Below, piece by piece: positions 1 to 8,451 of a stretch of DNA of 64,000 bases. Source of the DNA: Nitrospiraceae bacterium (GTDB lineage Bacteria > Nitrospirota > Nitrospiria > Nitrospirales > Nitrospiraceae); assembly GCA_013140715.1 (NCBI GenBank), contig JABFSG010000026.1, positions 1-64,000 of the forward strand. The letters run 5' to 3'. Both the position numbers and the translations under genes were made by a program. Under the pieces are notes generated by a model. That model was not told the origin of the DNA, made no database searches, and saw nothing but the letters and a program-made list of their open reading frames with translations. Within the stretch, counting starts at the first letter, position 1; every line of letters starts with the position of its first letter.

Positions 1-251
1 TCGCCGTGGGGCAACAGACCTCACAGCGCGAACATGCGGCCGACTTGCGCAAGCAACATCTAGGACAATTGGCAAAGATCTATGAGAGTATGCCTGCGGA
101 AGAAGCGGCTGCGCGTATCGAACGAATGGCGGATCGGAAAGCGTTGGAGATCCTCCGTCTCCTGAAGAGTAAGTCGGCCGGGGCCATCCTGGCACAGGTG
201 AGAGTCGATCGTGCCGCAAAGTTGACCGAAGAACTTCTCGCTGCTCCTTAG
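1..251 (+). CDS. MotE-like flagellar stator chaperone, C-terminal part (partial)
   Basis: The reading frame is open to the left edge, so only the C-terminal 80 or so residues are present; the GTG at base 6 is probably internal. The segment KIYESMPAEEAAARIERM followed by DRKALEILRLLKSKSAGAIL is typical of the MgtE-N/MotE family, secreted-side chaperones that stabilise the MotC/MotB stator; similar proteins lie between fliJ and fliK in many flagellar clusters. The gene ends 200 bases before fliK, which fits that order. The function is inferred from family and position; the N-terminal signal and coiled coil cannot be seen here. Confidence 0.75.
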   Translation, partial: AVGQQTSQREHAADLRKQHLGQLAKIYESMPAEEAAARIERMADRKALEILRLLKSKSAGAILAQVRVDRAAKLTEELLAAP

Positions 252-378
252 CCGTTCCGTACCGCGCGTGCGGAAATTTTTACCTGCGCACCCTGCATCT
301 TCTTCCCTGCTCCCTCCCGTCAGTGCCGGCTCCCTGTGCTAACTCCACGCCGAACAGCATATCCAGTCGTTTCCGAGA

Positions 379-394
379 TGGCACGGAGCTTGAA
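379..394 (+). promoter_or_regulatory. possible sigma-54 promoter upstream of fliK (imperfect)
   Basis: TGGCAC at 379-384, five bases, then TTGAA at 390-394. The -24 half is perfect but the -12 half lacks the conserved C (TTGCA expected), so this is only a weak candidate. It lies 58 bases before the chosen fliK start. Confidence 0.3.
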
Positions 395-451
395 GATGCT
401 AGGTCCAGAATCCGGACCTTCTGTACCAGGTAGTTGGAGTTTGTCGCCACT

Positions 452-2176
452 ATGGATATCGGACTTCTCATGCCACCGTCCGGCTCTCCTGCCGCTCAAA
501 CGAATTCCGGCTTATCGAGCGAGACAGGTCAATGTCAGGAGCCTATCCAGTGTAGGGCCTTTTCTGTCGTTCTCGAAGATGCAGTAAAGAATACTCTGGA
601 TGAAAATCCAGCCCCATTTTCCGATGCCGTCGATCCGATAAAATCAGTTCTGCAACAAACGATGGAAGACTCTGCAACTGGTGCGGCGTTGATCGGCATT
701 GCGGTTGCGTCGCCGTTTCAAGTGGGAAACCTGCCTGAAGCGGTTTCTCCGGTGACCGACAAGGCAGGGTCTTCACAACAGTCCACTGGGTGCAACCTGC
801 TGAACGCTGATTCAATTCCTTCTCCCCTGCCAGGGGTGATGGCGCCTCAAGGCGCTGTTTCCCCGAGAGATGCGTCTGCGCCCGCGCAGGGGGCCACAGG
901 CGGTAGCCCGCAGGGGAGCGAATCGATTCCTCTGCCTTTCCCGGAGGTCACGGTGATGGCGCCTCAAGGCGCTGTTTCCCCGGGAGATGCATTGACAACC
1001 GCGCAGGGAGCTATAAAAGTTGGCTCGCAGGGGAGTGAATCGAACACGTTGATCCCGCAGGGGCCGACAGATGCTGTCCTGGATGGCGATAGCATAGTGG
1101 GAAATGTATCTGTGCCGGCTGGCCTGCTACAAGCTAAGACCGCCGACTCTTCCCCCAATAGTTTCCTGCAACCGGCGATCGTTCCCGCTCAGTCGAACGA
1201 ACCCTCCACGACACAGGGCGACTCTCGAAGTCCGGGTCAGCCGGCTACCAGGAATGGCGGTAGCGCTCCAACCAATGGAGCGTCTGTCCTTCTAGAACAA
1301 CCGTCAGGTGATGCGCTTCTTCCCAACGTACAGCCGTCGGATTCTCTGACCTCCGATCGTAGAGCAACTGTTGTGATGAACGAGCAATGGAGCAGGAATA
1401 TTTCTCCTGCGGCCTCTGTGAATGGGGTTGTACAACTTTCTGGTCGGACATCGATCGAAGTCGGCCCATCGGCCATTCTCCAAGCCCAGGGGGTTCAAGA
1501 GACCACGTTGTCGGGGCAGGCTCCAGCGGTTTCGATGGTTGGAAGTAGCGGAGGGCAAGATCCATTCGGAGCCTCTGCACAGGGAGGAGGCGAAGGCGCC
1601 CTGTTTCAACTTAGCGCAGGCGGGCCTCCGGAATCGATGGCGCGAGGTCCCCAATCTCAGCTCTTCAGCGACCAATTCACCCTGGCGCAGCAGCCACAGC
1701 CGTCATCCCAGGGAGGGGGCTCATCCGTTCCAATGCCGATGCTGAATCAGCTTAAGATCGCACAGGCCTTCTCTGGTGAGAACCAGATGACAAGCATGAC
1801 CCCGCTGTCTGGAATGGCTCAAACTGTCCACGTGGAATTGCCATCCCACGACTCAGGCCCGCTCAGCGTGAGAATTTCCATGACGGACCAGACCGTGTCT
1901 ACGCAGTTCACCACGGATCGAAGCGATCTTGGTCAGTTTCTGCTCACGCGGCAGGATCAGCTCCAGCAGAGCCTGTCCAGAGCCGGGCTGGAACTTGGCC
2001 AGTTTCAAGTGCATATCAATCAGGATGGCCGGCAGGAAACACTTCCCGATCGGCAGTCTCGGCGAAACGGTGAAGCCCCGGAGCAACGGTTCGCGTCGCA
2101 GGACCAGAACCGACAATCTCACGATCAGGAACGGCCTAGCCATCGGCCCACAGGCGCGTTGAGTCTGTTCGCATAA
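452..2176 (+). CDS. fliK: FliK, flagellar hook-length control protein
   Basis: About 574 residues. The N-terminal three quarters is low-complexity and Gln/Pro/Ser/Gly-rich, as in other FliK molecular rulers. The C-terminal domain (about residues 450-535) carries the conserved pattern VELPSHDSGPLSVRISM followed by LRxxL-like helical sequence and FQVHINQ, the substrate-switch domain that contacts FlhB. A charged, glutamine-rich tail follows. I chose ATG 452 (GGAG at 436-439); a TTG at 434 would add six residues. A 117-bp in-frame duplication (836-930 and 953-1047) repeats MAPQGAVSP in the ruler region. flgD and flgE follow, the usual hook-module order. Confidence 0.88.
   Translation: MDIGLLMPPSGSPAAQTNSGLSSETGQCQEPIQCRAFSVVLEDAVKNTLDENPAPFSDAVDPIKSVLQQTMEDSATGAALIGIAVASPFQVGNLPEAVSPVTDKAGSSQQSTGCNLLNADSIPSPLPGVMAPQGAVSPRDASAPAQGATGGSPQGSESIPLPFPEVTVMAPQGAVSPGDALTTAQGAIKVGSQGSESNTLIPQGPTDAVLDGDSIVGNVSVPAGLLQAKTADSSPNSFLQPAIVPAQSNEPSTTQGDSRSPGQPATRNGGSAPTNGASVLLEQPSGDALLPNVQPSDSLTSDRRATVVMNEQWSRNISPAASVNGVVQLSGRTSIEVGPSAILQAQGVQETTLSGQAPAVSMVGSSGGQDPFGASAQGGGEGALFQLSAGGPPESMARGPQSQLFSDQFTLAQQPQPSSQGGGSSVPMPMLNQLKIAQAFSGENQMTSMTPLSGMAQTVHVELPSHDSGPLSVRISMTDQTVSTQFTTDRSDLGQFLLTRQDQLQQSLSRAGLELGQFQVHINQDGRQETLPDRQSRRNGEAPEQRFASQDQNRQSHDQERPSHRPTGALSLFA
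836..1047 (+). repeat. 117-bp in-frame tandem duplication inside fliK
   Basis: Bases 836-873 recur at 953-990 with one change, and 911-926 recur at 1028-1043 with one change. The offset is 117 bp in both, i.e. 39 codons. The two units have diverged in the middle. The repeat encodes MAPQGAVSP...AQGA...QGSES twice. Confidence 0.85.
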
Positions 2177-2222
2177 CGATGAACAGATTCTCTGAGGTTT
2201 TTTTCACAGAAAGGACAGAGCC

Positions 2223-2504
2223 ATGATCGACCTCGCCGCAATAGTCAATTCGAAAACCACGACTCCCCAGCAAACGACTGGGCCGAAAGAACTCGGTCAG
2301 GATGAGTTCTTGAAGCTCCTGGTCACGCAACTCAAGTATCAAGACCCGCTGAAGCCGCTCGAAAATCAGGACTTCATCGCACAGACTGCGCAGTTCAGTC
2401 AGCTGAACCAGATGACCGAGCTTGTGAGCTTAATGAAGCAAAGCGTGGCACTCCAGGAAGCAGCGACAGTTCCGGCGGCAGGACAAACTCAGACCCAAGC
2501 GTAA
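2223..2504 (+). CDS. flgD: FlgD, hook cap / hook assembly protein (short form)
   Basis: Hook-capping scaffold that lets FlgE polymerise. The core [21 protein letters not shown] and [18 protein letters not shown] is the conserved FlgD N-terminal domain (residues 24-70). The protein stops at 93 residues, whereas most FlgD proteins are about 220 residues with Tudor and FnIII-like domains; here only the export/capping N-terminus is present. No downstream frame before flgE restores the missing part. AAAGGA precedes the ATG. Clean codons and intact neighbours argue for a genuine short FlgD rather than a frameshift. Confidence 0.88.
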   Translation: MIDLAAIVNSKTTTPQQTTGPKELGQDEFLKLLVTQLKYQDPLKPLENQDFIAQTAQFSQLNQMTELVSLMKQSVALQEAATVPAAGQTQTQA

Positions 2505-2579
2505 CGCCGGGGGCAAGCATGAAGATCATGATTCGCCTGCACGCACACAGTCATCCGTTTTGAACAAAGGAGACACATC

Positions 2580-3806
2580 ATGGGAATTTTGACCTCACTC
2601 TTTTCGGCCGTCAGCGGGCTCAATTCATACGGGAATGCGATGTCGGTGATCGGGAACAATATCGCGAACGTCGGAACGGTGGGGTTCAAATCGAGCCGTT
2701 CGTCGTTCGCCGATTTGGTTTCGGCCTCGCTCGGCGGCGGGTCGAGCGCCGCCCAGGTGGGATTGGGCGTATTCCTCAACGACGTGCAGACCAGTTTTTC
2801 CCAGGGCTCGCTCACGAGCACAGGAAATACCTTGGACCTCGCGATCGATGGAACCGGGTTTTTCCAGCTGCGAGACAACGCCGGAGTTTCGTCCTATTCT
2901 CGCGCGGGAAATTTTGAAGTGAACAATGTCGGACAGATTGTGGATCCAAGCGGCCGCTTCTTGCAGGGGTATCAAACATCGTCGACAGGAGTGGTTTTGG
3001 GAACAGTAGGAAATATTACCCTGTCTACCGCGACGGTTGCGCCCCAGGCAACCAGCACCGCGACGGTGGTGGCCAATCTCGACTCCACCGCGGCCGTTCC
3101 GGGAACCGCGTTTGCCGTCACCGACCCCACGACCTACAACTTCTCCAACGGCATGGCCTTCTACGATTCGCTTGGAACGCAGCACCAGCTTCGGATGTAT
3201 TATGTGAAAACCGCAACGGCCAACACCTGGAATCTCTATTCTCAAGTCGATGGCGGCGCCGCCACGGCACGAACGGATTTGGCATTTAACTCGAGCGGGG
3301 TGTTGACGGGAGGCGGAGCGCAGACATTTTCACTGGCTCTCGCCGGCGGGGCTGCCACGCCGCAGAGTGTAGCCATGGACTTCTCGGCCATGACGCAATT
3401 TGGGGCGACGTCGAACTTGACCGATCAAACTCAAGACGGGTTTACATCCGGATCGTTTCAGTCGCTGTCTATCGATCCAGCCGGACGAGTCGTAGCGCAG
3501 TTTAGTAACGGTCAAACCAGAACCCTTTCCCAGATTGTGCTGAGCCGGTTCTCGAATCCGAACGGGCTGGTACGTTCGGGTGAGAATGCCTTCGCCGAAA
3601 CGGTAGACTCGGGTGCGCCGTTAGCCGGGGCCCCGACGAACAATGGGTTGGGGCGGCTCATTTCCCAAACCATTGAGCAGTCCAATGTGGACCTCGGCAA
3701 AGAGTTTGTCGACATGATCATCACGCAGCGCGCGTTTCAAGCGAATTCCCGGGCCATCACCACGAGCGATGAGATGCTGCAAGAGTTGGTGAATCTGAAG
3801 CGCTGA
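2580..3806 (+). CDS. flgE: FlgE, flagellar hook protein
   Basis: 408 residues. The N-terminal rod-type helix FSAVSGLNSYGNAMSVIGNN with NIANVGTVGFKSSR is the flagellar basal-body rod motif. The middle (about 85-290) holds the hook D1/D2 domains (LDLAIDGTGFFQL). The C-terminus has EQSNVDLGKEFVDMI and ITQRAFQANSRAITTSDEML, the FlgE/FlgG-type terminal helix. AAAGGAG lies just before the ATG. It is exported through the type III apparatus encoded downstream and assembled under FlgD, with length set by FliK. Confidence 0.95.
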   Translation: MGILTSLFSAVSGLNSYGNAMSVIGNNIANVGTVGFKSSRSSFADLVSASLGGGSSAAQVGLGVFLNDVQTSFSQGSLTSTGNTLDLAIDGTGFFQLRDNAGVSSYSRAGNFEVNNVGQIVDPSGRFLQGYQTSSTGVVLGTVGNITLSTATVAPQATSTATVVANLDSTAAVPGTAFAVTDPTTYNFSNGMAFYDSLGTQHQLRMYYVKTATANTWNLYSQVDGGAATARTDLAFNSSGVLTGGGAQTFSLALAGGAATPQSVAMDFSAMTQFGATSNLTDQTQDGFTSGSFQSLSIDPAGRVVAQFSNGQTRTLSQIVLSRFSNPNGLVRSGENAFAETVDSGAPLAGAPTNNGLGRLISQTIEQSNVDLGKEFVDMIITQRAFQANSRAITTSDEMLQELVNLKR

Positions 3807-3841
3807 TCACTCCACGCGAGGAAGAGTCGAAGGGACTGGCT

Positions 3842-3915
3842 CCGCCGTCTGAGGCGGTGCCTGTCCCACTGCCTCTCAGATGGGGGCAGGCGCCAATAAG
3901 AAGGGTGCCTGCCTC
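3842..3915. repeat. REP-like cluster of alternating GGTGCCTGYC words
   Basis: Just after flgE there is a short hairpin, CCGCC-GTCTGA-GGCGG (3842-3857). Then come GGTGCCTGTCCC (3856-3867), its near inverse GGGGGCAGGCGCC (3882-3894) and again GGGTGCCTGCC (3903-3913). The three words alternate in orientation, so neighbouring pairs can form stems of 10-12 bp. Words of this kind resemble REP elements mobilised by RAYT transposases; a related GGGACAGGCACC lies at 34804-34815. It may also end flgE transcription. Confidence 0.5.
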
Positions 3916-4120
3916 ATATCCCCAGTCTATCTCCCCACAACCGTCCTGTTGCGTCATCTTATTGACAGCGTCAAGGCTCTGGCAATGGGCCCGACGATTC
4001 TCCGCCCACAATTCATCAAATTCATACGCCAGATGGCATATTGCGGTTGTGGTGTCGTCTGCGACAGGCATGATGCCGATGGCATAGCCATTGCAAACTT
4101 CCCGATTGTCGATCTGTTCG
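3916..4120. other. rest of the flgE-fliL gap, no gene recognised
   Basis: The flgE-fliL gap is 330 bases. Beyond the REP-like cluster I see no convincing reading frame, promoter or RNA structure here; short frames on both strands lack a ribosome site and any family resemblance. Confidence 0.5.
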
Positions 4121-4136
4121 ATTGGAGGAGGTGTTT

Positions 4137-4676
4137 ATGGCAGAGACTGAAACCGCGCCGCCGCCGGCGCCAGCTGCGGCTGGGATTCCGCTGAAAATGG
4201 TCATCATCATCGTCGCGGGGACACTCCTGCTTGGCCTTGGAGGGGCGTTCGCCGCTTTTAAGCTTATGGGCGGAGACCATAAGGGAGAGGATCCGAAAGC
4301 CGAGGCGACGGTCGCGAAGGAGACGGGGCATGGTGAGCCTGAAGCGAAGCACGGCGCCGGCAAAGCCGGCGGCCCAGGCGCGATCTACGACGTAGAGCCG
4401 TTTATCGTGAACCTGGCTGATACGCCGGAGGTGCGCTATCTGAAACTGACTATCAAACTGGAGCTCGAAAACCAGGATGCCTCCGCGGAACTCGCCAACC
4501 GCGTTCCGCAGTTACGCGACACGATACTGGTTCTCCTGACGAGCAAGGATGCGGCGTCGATCCGCACCACTCAGGGCAAGTTTCAGTTGCGCGATGAGAT
4601 CACCCAACGGGTCAATAGTCTGCTTCCAAAGCCTGCAGTGAGGGCAGCGTACTTTACGGACTTCGTCGTGCAGTAG
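4137..4676 (+). CDS. fliL: FliL, flagellar basal body-associated membrane protein
   Basis: 179 residues. A Pro/Ala-rich cytoplasmic start is followed by one membrane helix (about residues 20-45, MVIIIVAGTLLLGLGGAF) and a periplasmic domain with YDVEPFIVNLADTPEVRYLKLTI, the FliL signature. The C-terminus ends VRAAYFTDFVVQ, matching the family end. FliL rings surround stator units and aid torque. ATG 4137 is chosen because GGAGGAG (4124-4130) lies seven bases ahead; the frame could start at 4122, but that would bury the ribosome site. It leads the fliLMNOPQR-flhBA series. Confidence 0.93.
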   Translation: MAETETAPPPAPAAAGIPLKMVIIIVAGTLLLGLGGAFAAFKLMGGDHKGEDPKAEATVAKETGHGEPEAKHGAGKAGGPGAIYDVEPFIVNLADTPEVRYLKLTIKLELENQDASAELANRVPQLRDTILVLLTSKDAASIRTTQGKFQLRDEITQRVNSLLPKPAVRAAYFTDFVVQ

Positions 4677-4695
4677 CCGGAACCGCTTCGCCGCT

Positions 4696-5670
4696 ATGGA
4701 AAAAATACTCTCACAAGATGAAATAGACGCGCTACTGAAAGGCGTCGTCTCCGGCGAGGTCGAAACCCAAGCCGGAGAGGAGGAGCAGCCGGCTGGCGGG
4801 GTCAGGCAGTTTGACCTCTTCAATCAGGAACGCATCGTCCGCGGGCGCATGCCGACGCTGGAGCTGATTACTGACCGCTTCACCAGGCATCTGTCCCTGT
4901 CCTGGAGCATGCTGCTGAATACGAAAGTCGAGTTCAATATTATCGGGACGCAAATCATGAAGTTCGGCGCGTTCCTGAAGACCGTTCCGATTCCCTCCTC
5001 GTTGAATGTGTTTCGAATGGATCCGTTGCGCGGGAACGGTCTGCTTGTCCTGAACGCATTCATGGTCTATCTCGTTGTGGACTACTTCTACGGGGGTAAG
5101 GCGCAAACGCATGTGAAGCCTGAAGGCCGGGATTTTACGCCGATTCAGCTGCGGATCATCAAAAAGCTTGTGCAGTCGGCATTTGAAGACCTGGAGAAAG
5201 CGTGGCGCGCTGCGCTTGCCATCAAGACCGCGTTGGTCCGTTCTGAAGCCAATCCTCAGTTTGCCATGGTGGTCTCCGTATCGGAGATCGTGTTCGTGAC
5301 CACGCTCCAAGTGCAATTCGGAGAGACAACCAGCGATTTTTTCATTGTCTATCCCTATTCGATGCTCGAACCCATTAAAGAGAAACTCTATTCGGGCATC
5401 GTCTCGGAGCAGGTGGAGCAGGATGGAAGCTGGGCGACCAGGTTTCATGAAAAGCTGCAAGAGTGCCAGCTTGCCGTAACGGTTCGGCTTGGAACCGCCT
5501 CGGTCAAGGTGCGGGACGTGTTGGACTTCACCCCCGGTGATCTCATTCTCCTTGACCAACGGCCCGGCGATCCGCTCGATTGTTTTGTCGAAGGATACTT
5601 GAAGTTTCAAGGAAGCCCAGGTGTCTCGAAGGGGAACCATGCCTGCCGCATCGAAAAGGTGATCGTGTAA
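4696..5670 (+). CDS. fliM: FliM, flagellar motor switch protein
   Basis: 324 residues. The N-terminal ILSQDEIDALLKG is the CheY-P-binding peptide. The middle domain (about 45-225) holds RxPTLELITDRFTRHL and the FliG-binding region; the C-terminus (about 240-320) is a SpoA domain (LAVTVRLGTASVKVRDVL and GDLILLDQ). It forms the C-ring with FliN and FliG and sets rotation direction. It starts 19 bases after fliL and is followed by fliN, so the C-ring genes are adjacent. Confidence 0.95.
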   Translation: MEKILSQDEIDALLKGVVSGEVETQAGEEEQPAGGVRQFDLFNQERIVRGRMPTLELITDRFTRHLSLSWSMLLNTKVEFNIIGTQIMKFGAFLKTVPIPSSLNVFRMDPLRGNGLLVLNAFMVYLVVDYFYGGKAQTHVKPEGRDFTPIQLRIIKKLVQSAFEDLEKAWRAALAIKTALVRSEANPQFAMVVSVSEIVFVTTLQVQFGETTSDFFIVYPYSMLEPIKEKLYSGIVSEQVEQDGSWATRFHEKLQECQLAVTVRLGTASVKVRDVLDFTPGDLILLDQRPGDPLDCFVEGYLKFQGSPGVSKGNHACRIEKVIV

Positions 5671-5699
5671 TCGGTTGATATGTTCGAGGAGAACCGTCC

Positions 5700-6080
5700 A
5701 TGGCTGACAACGAAGTAGCAACCTCCGGAACGAAACCTCCCACTCCCGCCGCTGCGCCGGCTTCAACAGCGGCTCCGGCGTCATTTCCTTCCCTCGACGG
5801 AGGAGGAGCGGTTCCTGCGCCCAAGAATATCGAGTTCATTCTCGATATCCCGATGCAAGTGACGGTGCAGGTCGGATCGACCAAGATGGTGATTCGAGAG
5901 TTACTGCAGCTCGGACAGGGGTCGGTGATCGAGCTTGAAAAATTGGCGGGGGAACCGATGGAGGTGCTGGTCAACAACAAACTGGTGGCTAGGGGCGAAG
6001 TCGTCGTCGTGAACGAGAAGTTCGGCATCCGCCTCACCGACGTCATCAGCGCGGCTGAGCGGGTTCAGCAACTCGCGTAA
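5700..6080 (+). CDS. fliN: FliN, flagellar motor switch protein
   Basis: 126 residues. An Ala/Pro/Thr-rich leader (1-40) precedes a SpoA domain (about 45-122) with IEFILDIPMQVTVQVGSTK, IRELLQLGQGSVIEL and LVNNKLVARGEVVVVNEKFG, nearly canonical FliN. It builds the lower C-ring and binds FliH. GAGGAG lies before ATG 5700. A 9-nt repeat array follows the stop codon. Confidence 0.95.
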   Translation: MADNEVATSGTKPPTPAAAPASTAAPASFPSLDGGGAVPAPKNIEFILDIPMQVTVQVGSTKMVIRELLQLGQGSVIELEKLAGEPMEVLVNNKLVARGEVVVVNEKFGIRLTDVISAAERVQQLA

Positions 6081-6171
6081 GGGTTTGTTCGGTTCATTTG
6101 GTTCATTTGGTTCGTTTTGTCTATTTGGTCCAACCAAATAAACGAGACAAACCAAACAAACTGAATAAACA
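6081..6171. repeat. nonamer strand-switch array, family A copy 1 (fliN-fliO spacer)
   Basis: The left arm is a row of nonamers of type GGTTYRTTT (GGTTCATTT twice); the right arm is a row of AACCAAATA / AACCAAACA-type nonamers. The arms meet at TTTGGTCCAACCAAA. The transcript could fold into a long imperfect hairpin. The array ends just before the fliO ribosome site (GGAGG, 6177-6181). Three more copies are at 23899, 58679 and 63250. Confidence 0.85.
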
Positions 6172-6184
6172 AGACTGGAGGAAC

Positions 6185-6541
6185 GTGATCGATTTCTGGG
6201 ACAGTTTTCTACGAATGGCGTCGGCGTTGGCCCTTGTGCTGGCTCTCATAGGAGGGTTGGTTCTATTGATTCGCCGATTTACAGGTACAAGGTTGGGCGC
6301 GCCTGTATCCACGCAGATTGTCCAGGTCCTCGGCAGCGGGTACATCGGCCCACGCAAGACGATTTCTCTGGTATCGGTTGCAGGGGAACTCTTCGCGGTC
6401 GGCATGACTCCGACGGAATTGGTGTCTCTCGGCCATATCCAGGATCGGGAGCGAGTCCAGCAGTTTCTGTCTGCGGCGACAACCGGTCGCCCGATCGCAA
6501 CCGGCCGGCAGTCAGAGACGAGAGGTGGCCATGCAGACTGA
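6185..6541 (+). CDS. fliO: FliO, flagellar export apparatus assembly protein
   Basis: About 118 residues: one N-terminal membrane helix (SALALVLALIGGLVLLIRR, about 12-30), then a short cytoplasmic domain with VQVLGSGYIGPRKTISLVSV and LFAVGMTPTELVSLG, the FliO/FliZ pattern. FliO helps FliP assemble into the export gate. The frame is open back to 6098 through the repeat array, but those codons are repeat-derived. I place the start at GTG 6185 after GGAGG, although the three-base spacing is short; ATG 6215 is the alternative. It overlaps fliP by 11 bases. Confidence 0.82.
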   Translation: MIDFWDSFLRMASALALVLALIGGLVLLIRRFTGTRLGAPVSTQIVQVLGSGYIGPRKTISLVSVAGELFAVGMTPTELVSLGHIQDRERVQQFLSAATTGRPIATGRQSETRGGHAD

Positions 6542-7334
6542 TGCCAACGCAGGTCGTCCGTCGACCGCTCCTGTGCGACGGCGGCAGAGCTACATCGGTT
6601 GTCTTGTGCTCGTTGCGCTGATCTGCGCGTTTCTCGGCATGACGCAGGACGCCATCGGCGGGGCCAATCCTTCTGTCACGATCGATCTCGGCCAGACGGG
6701 TCCCAAACAGACCGCCGTCGTATTTCAAATTATTGCCCTGCTGACGGTGCTCTCCCTGGCGCCGGCATTCTTCATCATGGTGACGTCCTTCACGAGAATT
6801 GTGATCGTTCTTTCGTTTCTCCGACAGGCGATCGGGACGCAGGCTGCGCCGCCCAATCAGATCATCATCAGCTTGGCTCTATTCATCACCGTCTTTGTGA
6901 TGGCGCCGGTGGGGGAGACCGTCTATAGCCAAGCTCTGCAGCCCCTGCTCGCGGAACAAATCTCGTACGAAGAGGCTTGGACCAAAGGTATCCAGCCGAT
7001 TCGAGCCTTCATGCTGAAGCAGGTACGGGATAAGGACCTCGCACTCTTTATCGATCTCAGTAAATTGCCGAAACCTGAAACAGTCGATCAGGTTCCCATC
7101 TATGTCGTGATTCCCGCCTACATATTGAGCGAATTGCGTGTCGCCTTTCAGATCGGCTTTCTTATCTATATCCCGTTCCTGATCGTCGACATGGTGGTGG
7201 CCAGCATCCTGATGTCCATGGGCATGATGTTGTTGCCTCCGGCCGTCATTTCACTCCCGTTCAAACTGATTCTCTTCGTGCTGGCCGATGGGTGGAATTT
7301 GGTCGTCGGGTCGTTGGTGAAAAGCTTTCAGTGA
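6531..7334 (+). CDS. fliP: FliP, flagellar type III export gate protein
   Basis: 267 residues. A basic N-terminus and cleavable-type hydrophobic stretch (about 20-40) precede four membrane helices. Conserved FliP motifs are visible: FFIMVTSFTRIVIVLSFLRQ, LALFITVFVMAPV and MGMMLLPPAVISLPFKL near the C-terminus. FliP5 forms most of the export pore with FliQ4 and FliR1. ATG 6531 lies inside the fliO end, a coupled overlap; the GTG at 6525 would add two residues. Confidence 0.95.
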   Translation: MQTDANAGRPSTAPVRRRQSYIGCLVLVALICAFLGMTQDAIGGANPSVTIDLGQTGPKQTAVVFQIIALLTVLSLAPAFFIMVTSFTRIVIVLSFLRQAIGTQAAPPNQIIISLALFITVFVMAPVGETVYSQALQPLLAEQISYEEAWTKGIQPIRAFMLKQVRDKDLALFIDLSKLPKPETVDQVPIYVVIPAYILSELRVAFQIGFLIYIPFLIVDMVVASILMSMGMMLLPPAVISLPFKLILFVLADGWNLVVGSLVKSFQ

Positions 7335-7359
7335 TTGAAATCGGAATGAGGAGAACAGG

Positions 7360-7629
7360 ATGACACCCGAGATGGTCACCGAATTAGGCCGCCAGGCCAT
7401 CGAAACCACACTGATCGTGTCGACTCCCATCCTTGGACTCTGTCTGGTGGTGGGGCTTGCCGTCAGTGTGTTCCAGGCCATGACGCAGTTGAATGAGGCG
7501 ACCCTCACGTTCGTGCCGAAAGTGGTGGCCGTCTTCGTCGCATTTGTCTTCTTTTTGCCCTGGATGTTGAGCGTGCTCACGTCGTTTATGACGCAGGTGT
7601 TTCTGAATATCCCTCTCTATGGGCAGTAA
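7360..7629 (+). CDS. fliQ: FliQ, flagellar type III export gate protein
   Basis: 89 residues, two membrane helices (about 17-38 and 52-75). The motif VSVFQAMTQLNEATLTFVPK between the helices is the FliQ signature. GAGGAG precedes the ATG. The length is exactly that of the family. It sits between fliP and fliR, with which it makes the pore complex in the inner membrane. Confidence 0.95.
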   Translation: MTPEMVTELGRQAIETTLIVSTPILGLCLVVGLAVSVFQAMTQLNEATLTFVPKVVAVFVAFVFFLPWMLSVLTSFMTQVFLNIPLYGQ

Positions 7630-7662
7630 CCAGGCGGCGATGGAATCGACGATGAAAGAACT

Positions 7663-8451
7663 ATGAATATTGCGCCCTCACTGCATCTTGCCTTGCCGGA
7701 ATTCCAGTCGTTTCTGGTCTTGGTGTCTCGTGTCGGGGGCATCGTGGCGGCATTCCCGATGTTAGGTGGACGAACGGTTCCCGCCAAAATCAAGATTGCG
7801 CTTGTACTGATGTTGGGGGTCGCGCTCTCGCCGCTCATTCGGCTTCCGTCGATGTCTCAGGATGCGATCGAAATGACAGCCGGGCTTGCGAGCGAGTTGC
7901 TCATCGGCCTGGTCATCGGCCTGGCCGTCCGACTGGTCTTCGGAGCGCTGGAAGTGGCCGGCGATCTGTTGGGGACTCAGATGGGATTCGGTGCAGTGCA
8001 ACTGTTGGATCCCATGACCGCGCAACATTCGTCGGTGATCAACGAGTATTTTCGAATCATCGCCATGTTGGTGTTTCTTTCTTTGAATGCGCACATGGTC
8101 GTCGTGGCGGCCATCGTGTCGAGCTACGATGCCATCCCGCCATTCGGCGCGCGACTGTCGCCTGCGCTCGGGGAGGAGGTGCTCCAGCTGTCCCAGCATA
8201 TGTTTGTGATCGCCCTGCAGCTATCGGCGCCGATCCTTGTGGTGATGCTCCTGATCAATGTCCTGCTGGCCATGCTGGGGCGGGCTGTCGCTCAGATCAA
8301 CGTCTTCGTGCTGAGTTTTCCCATCACGATCGCGGGCGGGTTACTGGTGTTGGGCTTGGCGTTACCCTACACAGTCACGCTGTTCGAACGGGAATTTTTG
8401 GGGTTGCACGACACGATCGAACGGCTATTGAGGATCCTTGGACATGGCTGA
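7663..8451 (+). CDS. fliR: FliR, flagellar type III export gate protein
   Basis: 262 residues with about six hydrophobic segments. VLVSRVGGIVAAFPMLGGRTVP at the start, MGFGAVQLLDPMT in the middle and PILVVMLLINVLLAMLGR are typical FliR sequences. It forms the single-copy cap of the FliPQR helical pore. The stop overlaps the flhB start by eight bases (ATGGCTGA), so the two are translationally coupled, in keeping with natural FliR-FlhB fusions in other bacteria. Confidence 0.94.
   Translation: MNIAPSLHLALPEFQSFLVLVSRVGGIVAAFPMLGGRTVPAKIKIALVLMLGVALSPLIRLPSMSQDAIEMTAGLASELLIGLVIGLAVRLVFGALEVAGDLLGTQMGFGAVQLLDPMTAQHSSVINEYFRIIAMLVFLSLNAHMVVVAAIVSSYDAIPPFGARLSPALGEEVLQLSQHMFVIALQLSAPILVVMLLINVLLAMLGRAVAQINVFVLSFPITIAGGLLVLGLALPYTVTLFEREFLGLHDTIERLLRILGHG

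Noticed and set aside
4732-5784. Long minus-strand frame of 350 codons opposite fliM
   Set aside because: It mirrors fliM codons, has no family motifs and no ribosome site; such long opposite frames are common in GC-rich genes.
6098-6184. N-terminal extension of fliO
   Set aside because: Those codons are the nonamer array; FliO similarity begins at the membrane helix after GTG 6185.
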